NCBI RefSeq assembly: GCF_000327385.1
Contig: NW_008710370.1
Coordinates: 2,528,235 to 2,592,234, forward strand
Length of the DNA stretch: 64,000 nt
Direction: 5' to 3'
Origin: Lottia gigantea
Lineage: Eukaryota; Mollusca; Gastropoda; Lottiidae
Shown: positions 33,084 to 47,246 of the stretch, in pieces
Numbering within the stretch: the stretch's first letter is position 1
Layout: the number at the start of each line of letters is the position of its first letter
Program-made: the position numbers and the translations under genes
Notes under the pieces: generated by a model
Database searches by the model: none
Told to the model about the DNA's origin: nothing
Seen by the model: only the letters and a program-made list of their open reading frames with translations

Positions 33084-34350
33084 ATACGCCCACATTTCCA
33101 TGTGGATGTATATTGCCGTCACCCCTGTCCGTCGGTCGGTCCGTCCACATTTCTTGATTTCTTGTAGGCACGATAGAGGCTACAGTTTTTAAACAATCTT
33201 GATGAAACTTGGTATGCTTGTATGTATTGATGAGAACTCAATCAAGAACTCAAGAAGTCAAGTTTCAAATTGGTAATAATAGGATGAACGGTTTCAGAGT
33301 TATTGACCTTGACTTAGTAAAAACGTGTCAAATTTGGCTTGTATGCATGATATAGACTGCAATTTTTATCTGATCATGATGAAACTTAGTATGCTTGTAT
33401 ATATTGATGAGATCTCGGTCAAGTTTGAAATTGGTAATGATCGGATGAATGGTTTCAGTGTTATTTCCCTTGACTTAGTAAAAGCGTGTTAAATTTGGTT
33501 TGGATGCAGGATAACTCATAAAGGCTGCAATTTTTATCCGATCTTGTTGATATTGCTTGTAGATATTGATAAGACCTCAATCAAGTTCGAAATTGGTAAT
33601 AATCGGATGAATGATTTACTGCCCTTGACTTAGTAAAAATGCATTAAATATGCTTTGTATACTCGATGAAGGCAACAAATTTGATCCACTCTTGATGAAA
33701 CTAAGTAGGCAAAATGATTTCAGTCAAGTTCGAAATTGGTAATAATTGGATGAAAGATTTCAGAGTAATTGCCCTTGACTTAGTAAAAATACCTAAAATT
33801 TGGCTTGAAGGCACTCTATAGACTACAGTTTTTATCTGATCTTGATGAAACTTTAAAATATATTGAGATCTCGGTGAAGTTTCAATTTGGACTTAATCTT
33901 ATGAACGTTTTTGGAGTTGCTGTCTTTGACTTTGTAAAAACGCTTCAAATCTGGCTTGTAGTCATGATACATGGTGCATTTTTTATCTGCTCATGATGAA
34001 ACTTGGTATGCATTTATACATGGACAAGATCTCAGTCAAGTTCGAAATTGGTAACTATTGGATGAACTGTTCTGGAGTTATTGCCCTTGAATTAGTTCAA
34101 TGCATCTAATTTGGCTTGTAGGCCTGATAGAGACTACATTTTTTATCCAATCCTGATGAAACTTGGTATGAGATCTCATTAAAGCTGGAAATTATTAACA
34201 ATCGGATGATTGGTTTCACATATTAACAACTACAGACTGTTATCATTTCAGGTTTTTGCCTTGACTTGAAAATTCAGTATTAAGCCACCACGGATTTTGT
34301 TATCATTTCTGACAGCTAGTAGTGGGCGTATGTTACCTTGCCTAGCACTT
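33084..34350 (+). mobile_element. HINE-like element with internal tandem repeats, copy 2
   Basis: The 5' ATACGCCCAC (33084-33093) and 3' GTGGGCGTATG (34322-34332) are inverted. Between them lie about seven units of 140-160 bp with ATAGACTACAGTTTTTATC and ATTGCCCTTGACTTAGTAAA. The terminal hairpin is decayed (CTTGCCTAGCAC). It belongs to the same subfamily as 20636-21746 and is more diverged between units. Confidence 0.75.
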
Positions 34351-34415
34351 TTAACTCTTTGTAGAGCTCTTGCTTTTTGGTGATTTCTTGGTTTATTGTT
34401 TGCAGATATTGGTAA

Positions 34416-34628
34416 TTAGACTATTAATCTAGAAGACTCATAACCACTTTCATCGTCATCATCATCATCATCAGCATCTCTTGAATGTCTAGCTTGAATC
34501 AATGCCCGATGTTCACTATTTCTTTTTGCAGCTTTTTTATTTCGTTTCTGTCTATCTTTCTCTGGTTTCTTTCTTGAGATATTTTTCACCTTCTTGTGCT
34601 TTATTTCTCTCTTGATACGACCTTTGAA
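34416..34628 (-). CDS. unidentified basic/acidic ORF, possible exon or remnant
   Basis: The - strand open frame of 70 codons has no start codon. It is strongly basic (KKPEKDRQKRNKKAAKRNSE), then has a seven-residue Asp run and ends ESGYESSRLIV. The codons look protein-like rather than random. An acceptor-like TATATTTTTAG lies upstream on this strand but leads into a different frame. It could be the last exon of an unknown gene on the opposite strand, or a retroposed fragment. Confidence 0.3.
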   Translation of the reverse strand, partial: FKGRIKREIKHKKVKNISRKKPEKDRQKRNKKAAKRNSEHRALIQARHSRDADDDDDDDESGYESSRLIV

Positions 34629-35009
34629 TTACAGCCATAGACATAGCCATTGGAATCTAAAAATATAAAAAAAATGTACATTACTTACAGGAAATATTTA
34701 CGTTACCCTAGCTTAAACAAGCATCGAATACAATTCAATAATATATCAGAATATATATTGATCTATTGCTTTGCACATATATATATTTGGACACGTGTTT
34801 AGACATGCATTTCAGCATTTTATAGGGTAGGCTCATCATGATACAGCGTCGAACTAGTACTTTAAATGTAACGTTTCTATTTCAATGTTATCAGTTCAGG
34901 TAATTTTATCAAAATTCATTTACGGTATCAGCACCAGTCGTCAAAATAATAATAGATAATTGTATTTTACAAATATATTTGTATCTTTCCGGGTTGCAGG
35001 GCTGTATTT

Positions 35010-35133
35010 TGATTTGAAATATGAATGTTAAATTAGTAACAATTGGATGATTGGTTTCACATATTAAACGACTACAGACTTTGTTATCATTTCTGACAGC
35101 TGATAGTGGGCCTGGGTGGCAAGCTATCTTCTT
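35010..35133 (+). mobile_element. HINE-like 3' end fragment
   Basis: The segment matches the last 120 bases of copy 2 (GGATGATTGGTTTCACATATT, ATCATTTCTGACAGCT) and ends in GTGGGCCTGGGTGGCAAGCTATCTT, a decayed form of the terminus. The region 34629-35009 to its left holds nothing recognised. Confidence 0.7.
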
Positions 35134-35227
35134 ATTTTTATTCACCTTTCATGCCAATTTATAGAATAATGATGAACATCTTTAGGGAACTAAATGTTGA
35201 CAGTCTCAAGTCATTTTTATACACGAA

Positions 35228-35850
35228 CGTTTCTCTATGTGGACGTATACTGTCGGCACCCCTGTCCATCTGTCGGTCTGTCCGTTTGTCAGCATTTGCT
35301 TGTAAACGCTCTAAAAACTAGATTTTTTGATGGAATCAAATGAAACTCGGTATGTGTATACATATTCATAAAACGAAGATCAAGTTCGAATTTGAGCTAT
35401 TTTCGACTGTTAAAAGCAGAGTAAGTGCTTCTATCAACATCAATTGCTCGTAAACACTCTAAAAACAATGTGTTTGAAGGAATCAAAGGAAATTCGGTAT
35501 GTGCATTCATATTCCTGAAACGAAGATCTGTCCAGTCCGTCGGTCCGTCGGTCTGTCAGTCCGTCAGTCAACATTTGCTTGTAAACGCTCTAAAAACTAG
35601 ATTTTTTGATGGAATCAAATGAAATTCGGTATGTGTATACATATACATGAAACAAAGATCAAGTTCAAATTTGAGCTATTTTCGACTGTTAGTAGCAGAG
35701 TTATTGCCCTTGCCCTAAAATCTTGAATATGCTATTACTCTCTTAGTTTTCAACCAATTTTGATGAAACTTAAAATGGATGTTTCGTTTTTACCATCCGC
35801 ATGCCATGGTGAGCATATACGGCTATGGTCCACTATCTTATAATAAATTT
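35228..35850 (+). mobile_element. HINE-like element of another subfamily
   Basis: It begins CTATGTGGACGTATACTGTC with a GTCGGTCTGTCCG leader. It contains three units sharing CGCTCTAAAAACTAGATTTTT and GAAACTCGGTATGTG, with a second GTCCGTCGGTCTGTC stretch near 35530. It ends near GTGAGCATATACGGCTATGG, a decayed version of the inverted motif. The internal repeat differs from the other subfamilies. Confidence 0.55.
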
Positions 35851-36160
35851 TTATATTGTGCTTTTGGACTCAAAGGAGGGAGGGGGAAGGAGAAACAAGT
35901 AGCAAAAGAGATAACCAGCCTAACGCTGACATATCAAGAACTAAAAGTTTAAGTTTGACATAAGACTCGATAGCATTCCTTTTCCATCGTCACCTTTTTT
36001 TTATAGTTTCTTCGGAATAATCTATTTATATTTTATATTGGTGAACATCAAGTTCTAAAAATGTTAACAATTTACAAGGCGAGGAGTTAACAAAATTATA
36101 CGTCACAGATGTTCCCCCCCCCCCCCCCCCAGAAACAAAAGACTTGGTGGAAAAAATTTG

Positions 36161-37347
36161 ATTTCGGGGAAGGGAGGGTTTGATTCTCTGATTCTCCCAA
36201 ATGTACAGGCCTAGGGTGGAGCAGACTCTTTATTTAGAAATTAGGATTAAGGGTCTTGCTATTGGGTTTTCTTCTTTTCGAGAAGAAGTATAGTATCTGT
36301 TATGTACTTATTGTCTTTAGTTTACTATGAACAATATTATCATTTAAGTTCTTATTTTTTGAATATGCAACTATCATTTTCTGCTTATAGACATGGGGGA
36401 ATTTCTCTTGAAGGCTCTTATAGTGGGCATGAACTATCTTGCTTGCTTGATTGCTGGTTGTATTGAACGGGAGAACAAAGGGTGCTATGCCTACATTATG
36501 GTGAATATTTAGTCCTATAGGTCTTGCTGTATTCAATGTCTCAATCCAATGGGCTTCCCTAGATTGACGGAATTTGGTAGTTTCATCTTCGGGCAAGTCA
36601 ATTTCTATGCGCTCAATTGGGATTAGAGTGAGATCGAATGGTTGTCGAGGTTGAAATGATTAGAAACAGGCTTGTCTTTCTTTAATTTGATGTCCGACCT
36701 ATGAGCATTAAAACGAGTTCATAAATTATTGTTAGTTTCTCCTACATATTGTTTGGGGCATTTCTTGCATGAAATTAAATATATTACATTCGAATGTTCA
36801 CATGTTAGATGTTCCTGGATTGGGTACCTTTTATTTGTAGAGTTGCTTACAAAATAATGAGTTTCTGATATAAAGAGACATGTTTTTCATCTACTGGACA
36901 AACATGGAGCACTTCTTAAACCTGGAGGTACTTCAGCATAAAGTCGGTTTTAGCTGCTATCTGTGCTAAGGTGGAATTTTTTATGTTTCGTAAAAATCGT
37001 TTAGAGTATCCACGCTCTTTCAGTTTTGAGAAAACAATCGTACAGGGTTGGTTGAAATCAGAAGATCTTGTACAAATTCGGTGAAATCGTAAAACTTGAG
37101 ACTTAATTATACCAGAAAAGGTATGTTTTGGGTGAAAAGAGCTCTTGTGCAAGAGTTGATGAGTATCAGTTTCTTTGAAATACACTTTAATATCCAGTTT
37201 ATTTGTTTCTGCTGTGGAATCTCCCTTAAAGACAGTGGTATCAAGAAAGTCTATGCTTCTGTCACTCACATTTGCGGTTAATTTGATAGAAGGACGGTGG
37301 TTTTTGAGAATTTCAAAGAATTCCCAAAACTGTTCGATAGAATATGC
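36161..37347 (-). mobile_element. Penelope-like element 2, 5' truncated
   Basis: On the - strand are the end of the reverse transcriptase (EQFWEFFEILKNHRPSIKLT, then KLDIKVYFKETDTHQLLHKS) and the GIY-YIG region (REAHWIETLNTARPIGLNI). The 3' untranslated region ends in CCCTCCCTTCCCCGAAA, as in copies 1 and 3. It is not in a 61-bp array; a C run and plain intron sequence flank it. Broken in a few places. The spacer to the LINE at 37603 holds nothing recognised. Confidence 0.85.
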
Positions 37348-37602
37348 CAAATTTTTATATCTAATATGGCTGAATTAGTAATCCTAATCTTATATTATGG
37401 TTTAGCTACTCTAATTGTTAGGTCATACAAACGTCTTAAAAGGTGCATCCAGGTACAACAACTAAATTAAATAAATAAAGAAGCCCAAGTACAGATTGTA
37501 ATTCATGTAGCGGTACTTTGTGTTTTAGCAGTGTCTCCTGAAGTGCTGCACAAATCTAGAGGACTTTCTCCTCCGGCATAACTGTTAGAGTCAAGATAAC
37601 TA

Positions 37603-38400
37603 TTAATAAGCAGGATTATTATTGGTCAAATCTAAGGTTTGAAAGATACTCGGATATTGGGTTTGTTTGTAGTTAAAGAGGTTTGAAAGGTAGGTAGGAG
37701 ACATGTTGTTAAGAGTTTTAAAAATGAATTTATACAAATTAAAGTTATGTCTGGTTCTAATGTCAAAAATTTTAAGCATTTTAAGATTCAGTGCTAAATC
37801 AGCATTGTACTTGGAACAAAGAATTAATTTCAAAGCTATCTTTTGTTGCCTAAGTAGCATGTCCGCCAGCCGGCCGATGCAATGTCATGTGAATCCCAAT
37901 AAGCCAGATATGGTTCAAAGTGACATTTATAAAAAATAGCTCTAAACTTTTCAGGTAGAATCATTCCTAACTGGTACAATTGAAATAACTTGCTATTTAA
38001 AATTTTTGCTACAGATTTAACAATAGTCCATGAGAGATTTTGATTGATAATAACACTGAAAAGACTGATAACTGATAAATTTCCTGAATTCCTTTTTTTG
38101 GGACTGTTGTGATTAAAATACATTTGGTTTTCTTTTCATCTAAAATCATGACATAAAAAAAAAACACCAGTTTGCGACTGAATCAGTATCATCTTGCAAG
38201 TTAAGTTGTATATAAGTAGCAGTATCATCCGCTAAAAGATCACAGTTTGAGTTTATATGTAATGGTAAATCATTGATATAAAAATTAAACAACAATGGAG
38301 CGAAGATGGATCCTTCTGGTACTCCATACTCAATACTACGAGAATCACATAGGCCAAACACTCTGCCTGCCAATAATTCTTCATTTATCTTTTTGATCAA
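37603..38400 (-). mobile_element. LINE reverse transcriptase remnant (CR1/L2-like)
   Basis: The - strand segments show YGVPEGSIFAPLLFNFYIND, then LLADDTATYIQL as the catalytic palm region, then IINQNLSWTIVKSVAKILNS and CHFEPYLAYWDSHD of the thumb, and a tail RHNFNLYKFIFKTLNNMSPT. The order fits CR1/L2/RTE-type LINE C-termini. Frame changes near 38150 and 37850 break it. The ORF1-like region and tandem monomers at 38540-39740 are on the same strand just upstream, and the endonuclease region between them is missing. Confidence 0.75.
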
Positions 38401-38539
38401 AACTTCAAGGTGATCTGAACAAAATTTATGATTTGAAAAATATAACTCTCTATGGCCCGAATAAGGTATTTGAAAACCAAACTTAATCCTTCACACAGAA
38501 ATGTCTCATCTGAATCATAACCATTCAAATATTAGATGA

Positions 38540-39395
38540 AATTATTTACCTGTATTGGAGTTGGAAGAGTTTGAAGATGAATCACTAATTTTGCGATTGA
38601 ATATCAGGATTTGTTACTACTAGATTTTGGGGTGTAGGTTGATGTGGAGGGGACGAATTTATTTGATTAAGATCCTGAATGAGTTGGTGAATGCAGGGCT
38701 TAATTTCTAGAGTAACAAATTAAATTTAAGATGCCTATACCCACAATTGCTGCAAACATGATCATATGAACATGCTCTGTCTTCATTCAGACACATTATT
38801 ATATTGCCAACATACAGCATTTCCACACATTCATTTAGTTTGAAAACTATCAGACAGTTGTCAGGTTACCTGTGCCCCATGAAACCACAAGGGGCCCAAA
38901 ACCACAATTAAAAATGCATATTGTCCCATGGATGAGTGTATCGTAAAAGTTAAAAGCCTTCAAACCAAGGTAGCTAGCAATAGAGCATAGGCTGTTCGTT
39001 GCGACTTCTGAATTACAACATCCATAAAGATGGATAAAGGCAATTGCCACTTAATAAAGGTAAGCAACTTTGTCTTGGGTGAGAAAGAAATCTTTAAACA
39101 GGTTCATTATCTGTTTCTAACAACTTTAAAGCTAGCTAAGAAAAATACTGATATTGGCATTCTACAAATTCCACAAACCTGTCTGACCAGATATCTGTTG
39201 TAATTTATCAGACACATCTCTGGAAATCAATAAAGAATAAGGTTGAATACCAGAATTAGATGGCTGGCAGAATCAGCAATTCACCGAAAAAGCTGTAGAA
39301 TGCACAGAGGATCCAGCAACTGGAAGTGATGTTTGAATGTCACTTGTGAATAAATTTGAAGTTTGTGAGTCACTGGATATAGGCTTGTCCGACAT
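38540..39395 (-). pseudogene. ORF1-like region of a LINE, with CCCH-type knuckle
   Basis: The - strand opens with ATG at 39395 (MSDKPISSDSQTSNLFTSDI), Ser/Thr-rich and disordered, then a part with ISRDVSDKLQQISGQ. About 200 residues later is RACSYDHVCSNCGYRH, a Cys-x5-Cys-x2-Cys-x3-His cluster typical of nucleic-acid-binding retroelement ORFs. Several stops interrupt it (the first near 39270). It directly precedes the reverse transcriptase remnant on the same strand. A DIRS-type origin is an alternative. Confidence 0.45.
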
Positions 39396-39740
39396 TTATT
39401 GAAATTTCTTCTGTTTGAAATGTGATATAAATATTAAAGTGAGACTTACCTGTAATTATTTGATATTTTAACAGGTAAAAATGTAAAATTATTGAAAATT
39501 CTTCTGCTTGAAATGTGATATAAATATTAAAGTGAGACTTACCTGTAATTATTTGATATTTCAACAGGTAAAAATGTAAAATTATTGAAAATTCTTCTGC
39601 TTGAAATGTGATATAAATATTAAAGTGAGACTTACCTGTAATTATTTGATATTTTAATCACGTAACAATGTAAAATTATTGAAATTACTTTTGAAATATG
39701 ATATATAATATGAAAGTGAGATTTACCGGTAATTATTTGA
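39396..39740 (-). repeat. 93-bp tandem monomers upstream of the LINE ORF1
   Basis: Three and a half units start at 39408, 39501 and 39594 (CTTCTGCTTGAAATGTGATA), plus a decayed fourth. Each carries ACAG/GTAAGTCTCACT on the - strand, a strong splice-donor consensus, at about 39441, 39534 and 39627. The array lies immediately upstream of the ATG at 39395, where LINE 5' untranslated promoter monomers would be. Confidence 0.8.
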
Positions 39741-39877
39741 TATCTCAGGCACACTCTTGGAATGTTGTTTTCTGCTCAGAAAAAACATGACCTTCTCTGT
39801 CTCTGAAACTGTCTCCATCTAAATTTTCACTCACTTTTGATATTAATACTTGAGCAGATTTGGGCATCACAAGCATT

Positions 39878-40005
39878 GTGAGTACGATATATAGACACAG
39901 CTTTATGGAACAACAATCACTGGTTAAAGTTAAAGTTCTTTAACCATTGATTGTTGTTTCATAAATCTGTGTCTATATATCGTACTCACAATTGCTAAAT
40001 GCCAT
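39878..40005. mobile_element. short palindromic element, relative of 32728-33006
   Basis: The arms TTGTGAGTACGATATATAGA...CACTGGTTAAAG and their complement pair over about 55 bases with a tiny centre. The same sequences form the outer arms of the longer palindrome at 32728-33006, but the hammerhead-like centre is absent. Confidence 0.8.
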
Positions 40006-40399
40006 TCAAAGACTTCTTTCATATATTCATATACATTATCAATTGTGGTAACTATCAAACTACTTCGTTAAATTATAATATAAATAATGCTAATTTATTT
40101 ATTTATTTATCTATTCATTTATATTTTCTGTATTTTAGTACATTGTATTTGCAGACGGTTTAGCATAAGGCTTGTTCCAAAACCCTATTTATATTTTGTA
40201 AAAATTATATTTATAATAGAAATGAAATACTGTTTATAGTGTTGATAATCCATATGTTCTACTTTGGGGAGCAACCACCATACCCCTGTCTACCATTTTC
40301 TTTAACATTTTCTCAGTCAACCTACCCTCCGTAGTAGACATTGGTATTTGTTGAGACGGTCACCAACTTCAACTATGCAAGGATCCTGTGAAACTTTTC

Positions 40400-41015
40400 T
40401 CTTAGGCATGGTCCTACAAAAGATAATTATTGATCACAATTCTGCTATAGAATGAACCCCATTTAAAAAATCAGAAAAATCCCAAAATTATTTAGTATGA
40501 GTTATTGCCCTTCTTAAAAAAACGCATTCAATTTTTAGCTTGTAAACACTCCAGAAGGGACAATTCTTTACTGATATAGATGAAACTTGGTGTGAGTGTT
40601 ATTAATCACCCAGGAATGACCCCTATATGAAAATCAGAAAAATCAAAAAAAATTTAGTTTGAGTTATTTCTTTTGTTCTTGAAAACGTGTTAAATTTTTA
40701 ACCCATTAATACTCTAAAAGGCACAATTCTTCATGGATTTTGACGAAATTTGGTGTGAGTCTTTGTTAACAACCAAAGATGAACCCTATCGAAAATCATT
40801 GCCCTTGTTCTTAAAAAAGCATTGAAGATTCTAGTCTGTTAACACTCTAAAGGCCCAATTCTTAACAGATTTTTACGCAAAATTGGTAGTATTATACAGT
40901 GTTGCCCCAAAAAGTTCAAAGGAAGTGTAAGACTAAAGGTTGAATATTTCATACTGGTAATTGTTACCGTACTGCAAAATATTTTTATTTTAAATCAAAG
41001 CTGCCAGTGAAGTTT
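40400..41015 (+). mobile_element. HINE-like fragment
   Basis: About four units of roughly 140 bp contain GAGTTATTGCCCTT, TGTAAACACTCCAGAAGGG-like and GATGAAACTTGGTGTGAGTG segments, followed by GGTTGAATATTTCATACTGG and AAAGCTGCCAGTGAA. The terminal hairpin is lost. It matches the subfamily at 49731-50974. Confidence 0.7.
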
Positions 41016-41150
41016 ATGCAATGGAGTAACAGTGGTTGCATGAGCAGGATTTCACTGTGTATAATTGTGTCCAATTATTCCTTTTCCAATTACTAACCAA
41101 ATACTATATTAACCAAATACTTGGAACAAGTTACTAAATGATTGAAGTAG

Positions 41151-42819
<1,669 letters not shown>

Positions 42820-43195
42820 CATTCAGTAGTAAAAAGTGGAATTTTTAAATAGCTGTAAAGTTAAAAGTTCAATTCGCTCAACAAAAATGAAAATATTTTT
42901 GGAAAGGTCTCGTACAGTACAGTAACTTGTGTTACGGTCAACAAAGGTCAAATAAAAGAGAATATAAGCCTTAAAAGTGTTAAAAATTGCTGTTTTGGGA
43001 CGTCTGTAAAAGCGGAAATATATGTCGAACATCAAAGATAAAAGTATGAATGGACATCATAAATCAATAACCTTTGACCTTGTAAAGACCAAGGCCATGC
43101 ATGTAAATGGTCAAAATATCAAAATTTTATAAATTATAAAACCTATTCCCTTTTTTAAAGTAAAAGGCCCAAACAAAATGTAACTCTATCACTTA
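42820..43195. repeat. old repeat, left part, split by the BEL/Pao insertion
   Basis: It shares CCTTTGACCTTGTAAAG and AACCTATTCCCTTTTTT-type segments with 47247-47530 and 58380-58560. It is an ancient short repeat with a recurrent CAATGACCTTTGACCTT unit. Confidence 0.6.
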
Positions 43196-43566
43196 TTGTC
43201 TGCAAGTGTCGGTGTCGGGATGTCAACTAGGATTCAAAAAGCCGTTTCGTGGAATGACGTCTACGCACTGGATTTATTTGGTGATGATAAATAACTATGA
43301 TGAAGTTTTTCAATGTTATATACCAGTGGTTTTAGACGCTGGGGCTTTCAAGTTTTTCGATTAATTTCTTGAAATGTCGTTATTCGATTCAATTAAAACA
43401 ATGGCGTCAAGAATAAACAGTGTGAATCACGTGATCTAACATAGGAACCGTTGTTGGTGGAGGTACAAATCTTGTCTGGTAAAAACACCTGGTGGTGATA
43501 ATACTATGCTGAATTTCATCGTCAAGCTAGCGGTTTTAATTCAGGATCAGTAATAACAGTTAGTGG

Positions 43567-44403
43567 TCATGCATTGACAATAGCTTCAGCTTCTACCATT
43601 AAAGTGGTTAATGATTCGTTAAGCTGTTTGCCGTGTTGATGTAGTAAGGCTTCAAAGACTCGTCTAATACTCTGGATTTGGCATTCCCAGGAACCGTGAA
43701 AATATGGTGCATAAGGAATACTTGGTGTAAATTCGATCTCACAGTCGAACTGCTTCAAAATGTCTTCTTTAATAAGAGTTTGATTTAATTCTGCTGTCAG
43801 TTGATTACCTTGATCAGATCTGATTACCTTTACTGTGCCTCTTCGACAAATAAATCGTCTAAGTCCGCATATGAAAGAGTTAGTTGTCATTGTTTGTAGT
43901 AATTCGATGTGGACTGCTCTGCTGGATTGACAGGAAAATATCTTATAGCCCGTATCTCTTGGCAGATCGTTCATCATCTGTGGAGTTGATCTGCCTCGTA
44001 ATTTGGAACAAGTTATGCATTTAGATATATAATGTCTAACTGCTGAAGGTCCATTAATTAACCAATATTTATCTCGTATCGAGTTGAGGGTGATGTTTCG
44101 ACTGTAATGTGCTTGTCTTTGATAGTAATGTTGAATTATTAATAATACTAAGTGCCCTTTCTTCGGTTTGACGATTGGGTGTTTTTCAGTGTAGGAGAGC
44201 GCTGAATTTTTAAGTCGGCCTCCAATTCTAAGTAAACCATTTTTGTCAGCAAAAGGATTAAGTCGAATTAAAGATGAAGATGACTTTAATACTATTCGTG
44301 TTGGTTTGTCTCTGGCTTTGGTTAAAGTCCCTACTTCGTAGTTAAAATTATCTGCTTGAATAAGTCTTACGATTTTAGTTTCAGCTTCTTCCAGATGCTC
44401 CAA
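43567..44403 (-). pseudogene. BEL/Pao integrase region
   Basis: It has a zinc-binding HHCC-like segment (HYYQRQAHYSRNITLNSIRD, then CITCSKLRG) and an integrase core with SRAVHIELLQTMTTNSF and VIRSDQGNQL, typical of Pao-type integrases. Fossil. Confidence 0.8.
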
Positions 44404-44492
44404 GTTTTTATTCCATTCTGGATCAATCTGAACTCCTCGATGTCGTGACTTGTATATTTTGATTAGATGTAACTATACAGAGATGATCTTCT

Positions 44493-45419
44493 TTATCTTA
44501 TACTAGGATTTTCTAGTCTGTTTAGAATAAAGTTATCAGGTATATCAACAATGTCAGCGTTTACAGCGAATACTTTCGAACTAGTTTTCATTTCAGAATC
44601 ATCTTTAGGTATTCCAAAGGATAGGTCAGTCTTACGGTTCCAAAATTCTAGAGGTTGATGAAGAAAGTTGGGTTCTGTGAACCATATAGAGGTAGATAAG
44701 TCGGCTGGTTTGGCTCCTCTACTGGCAATATCTGCTAGGTTGCTTTTGGAAATAACATGGTGCCATTGGCTAATGTCTGTGTAGTCTAGTATGCATTGGA
44801 TTCTATGAGCAACAAAAGTCTTGAATCTTCTTGCTTCATTCTGTATGTATCCTAAGACGCATGTATTGTCCGTCCAAAAGTGTTGACTAAGTGTGGGTAT
44901 TCTCAGTTCCTTTTCGAGTAATCGGGCTACTCTGACCCTTGTTACAGCACTGGTAAGCTCTAATCTCGGAACTGTAATGGATTTAATGGGTACGACTCTA
45001 CTCTTTCCCATTAAAAGACTAACAGAGATGTTTCCATTAATGTCTGTTTGACGTAGGTAAGCTGCTCCACCATATCCAGTAGTGCTGGCGTCACAAAACA
45101 GATGGAGTTCTATGGATATAATTTCGTCGCATTCAGTCGGTTTGAAACATCTGGCTATTTGTAGTGCTTCTAGATCTGCTAAACTGGCTTGCCACTCTGC
45201 CCAAGATTGGGATAAGTTTAAAGGTAATGTATCCTCCCATTCTAGTCGACTTCTGCATGCTTCTTGAAGTACTGCTCTTCCCGGAAGTAAAACAGGACTA
45301 ATTAACCCGAGAGGGTTGAATATGGTACTTAACATGGAAAGACATCCTCTTCTGGTAAGGGGTTGATTAGGGAAATCATTTTGAAATTGAAATACATCTA
45401 CTTGCGTATTCCAAATCAT
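44493..45419 (-). pseudogene. BEL/Pao connection and RNase H region
   Basis: It shows the Pao-family signature TRRGCLSMLSTIFNPLGLIS, then IELHLFCDASTTGYGGAAYL, which is the RNase H start, and QHFWTDNTCVLGYI. Fossil. Confidence 0.8.
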
Positions 45420-45431
45420 TCCTAGAGTTCT

Positions 45432-46293
45432 TTATCGTGGTAGTTGGTCAAATTCAAAGTCGAAATGATTATTCAGATCTGCGGCTCTCATTTCGGGTGG
45501 TAAGGTTTTAAGTAACTCTTTCAAGTTTGATGCAAATTTTCCCAAAGTGAATCCGCCAGCAGAGCACAGAGCCATGGCTCTCCAAGCGAGATTAATTGCA
45601 TCATCCAGTTTGTCTACAGAAATCGTTCCGTCATCCATATAGAAGTTGTGTAGTATGAAATCATTCACTTTTTCTGAATATTCACCTCCATGGTCAATAG
45701 CTGTCTGTTGTAAGGCTCGAATACAAATACTTGGACTGGAAACTGCTCCAAATAAATGGTAACAGGTATGGTATTCTATAGGTGTAGTCGAAATGTCTCC
45801 ATTTCCCCACCATAGAATTCTAGTATAATCTCGATGTTCAGGTGATATCTTAACCATCATAAACAAAGGCTATTCTTCCCTTTCTCAATTGGCACAATGA
45901 CCTAGCTAGGCTTGTAAGCATATCAGGTCCCGGGTAAAGTTCATCATTGAGAGAGTGTCCATGGTACTTAAGGCTAGCATTAAATACTACTCTCAGTTTT
46001 CCTTTGCGTTTGTGTCTAACACCATGATGAGTAAGGTAGTGAATGGGTTTATCTTCAGTATTCTCTCCGTTAATTTTTTCAATATGACCTTCTTTGATGG
46101 TAGACTGCATAAAAGATGTATAATCTTCTCTGAAAAATAAATCTTGTTCAAATCTTTTCTTCAGTCTAAAAAGTGCAGATTCAGCTATTCTTCTATTATT
46201 CTCCAAATAAGGCGGATTGTGTCGAAAAGGTAAATCAACCTGGTAATGACCATCTTGAAATATTAATGATTTGTCGATAATGTTGTGGGTCAT
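45432..46293 (-). pseudogene. BEL/Pao reverse transcriptase region
   Basis: The segment RVVFNASLKYHGHSLND is the conserved RT entry motif and FILHNFYMDDGTISV is the catalytic palm. The order matches Pao-type polymerases. Fossil. Confidence 0.82.
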
Positions 46294-46643
46294 TCCTTCC
46301 TAACATAATTACTATCTTTGCGTCAGTAATGTCTGGTATTATTCGATGAAGGTAAGGAAAAGACTGGGCTGCTTCCTTAGTTGGTATTAGTCGTCTATCG
46401 ATTGGTAGAGTTGTCTTGTAAAACAGCTAGGAATAGGAAATATTTCATCCTTCTTAAGTTTAAGAACTTCCAAATCAGTTATAATCAGATATAATCTCAT
46501 TTGTGAGTTTAATAGAAATCGGTAGTCCACTCCATGCTTGTTCCTTTGAGAATTCTATAAAGCAGGAGTCTGATTCAGTGTCGGAATATATGTAAGCTGG
46601 TATCAACTTATCTGGTCGATATCGATGTCGTATGTAACCCAAA

Positions 46644-47246
46644 TTAAGATGAGCAGTTATAGTCAGTAGTAGTAGTATTACTTGTTAGATGGGTTGTGGA
46701 ACTTGTCAAATTAGTGGTCATCTTTGTTAATGTGTTTGTTGTTGATCTAACTGGTTCAGATTGGGTGAATGCAGGTGCTGTAGGATTAAATATTGACATA
46801 TTTCTTTCGATGTGGAATAGTGAGATGTGTCCAAGTTGCTTGCAAATTCCACAGGTCTTCCAGTTAGTATTCGGGCAATCTTTAGCTTCGTGTCCTTTAA
46901 AGGTACATCTAGAAAACATATTTCTCTTTTGTAAAAATTCTTTTTTTATCTGCAATTGGTTTCTTGCCTAACACAGTGCAGTGTTCCAGCCAGTGATCAC
47001 CTTTACAATAGAGACATCTGGGTGTAGGCTTAGTCAACTTCATGGAGTTAGAATTTGTAGTAAGCTCATTAGTCTTCGTTGTATTTCCAGTAGCTCTAAT
47101 TTTTCTAGTGTTATCGAATTTCGATGAAGATATAGGTAACTTTTTATCATGTAGAGTTGCACCAAATATAGGATCACCCATGGCTCTAGCTTTCTTTCTT
47201 ACGAATTCTGCAAAATTTTCTGTTTTTGGAAGGTTGTAAAACTGCA
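46644..47246 (-). pseudogene. BEL/Pao gag C-terminal region
   Basis: Two Cys-His knuckles are visible (CLYCKGDHWLEHC; CTFKGHEAKDC then CGICKQLGH), as expected at the C-terminus of a BEL/Pao gag. Fossil. Confidence 0.75.
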
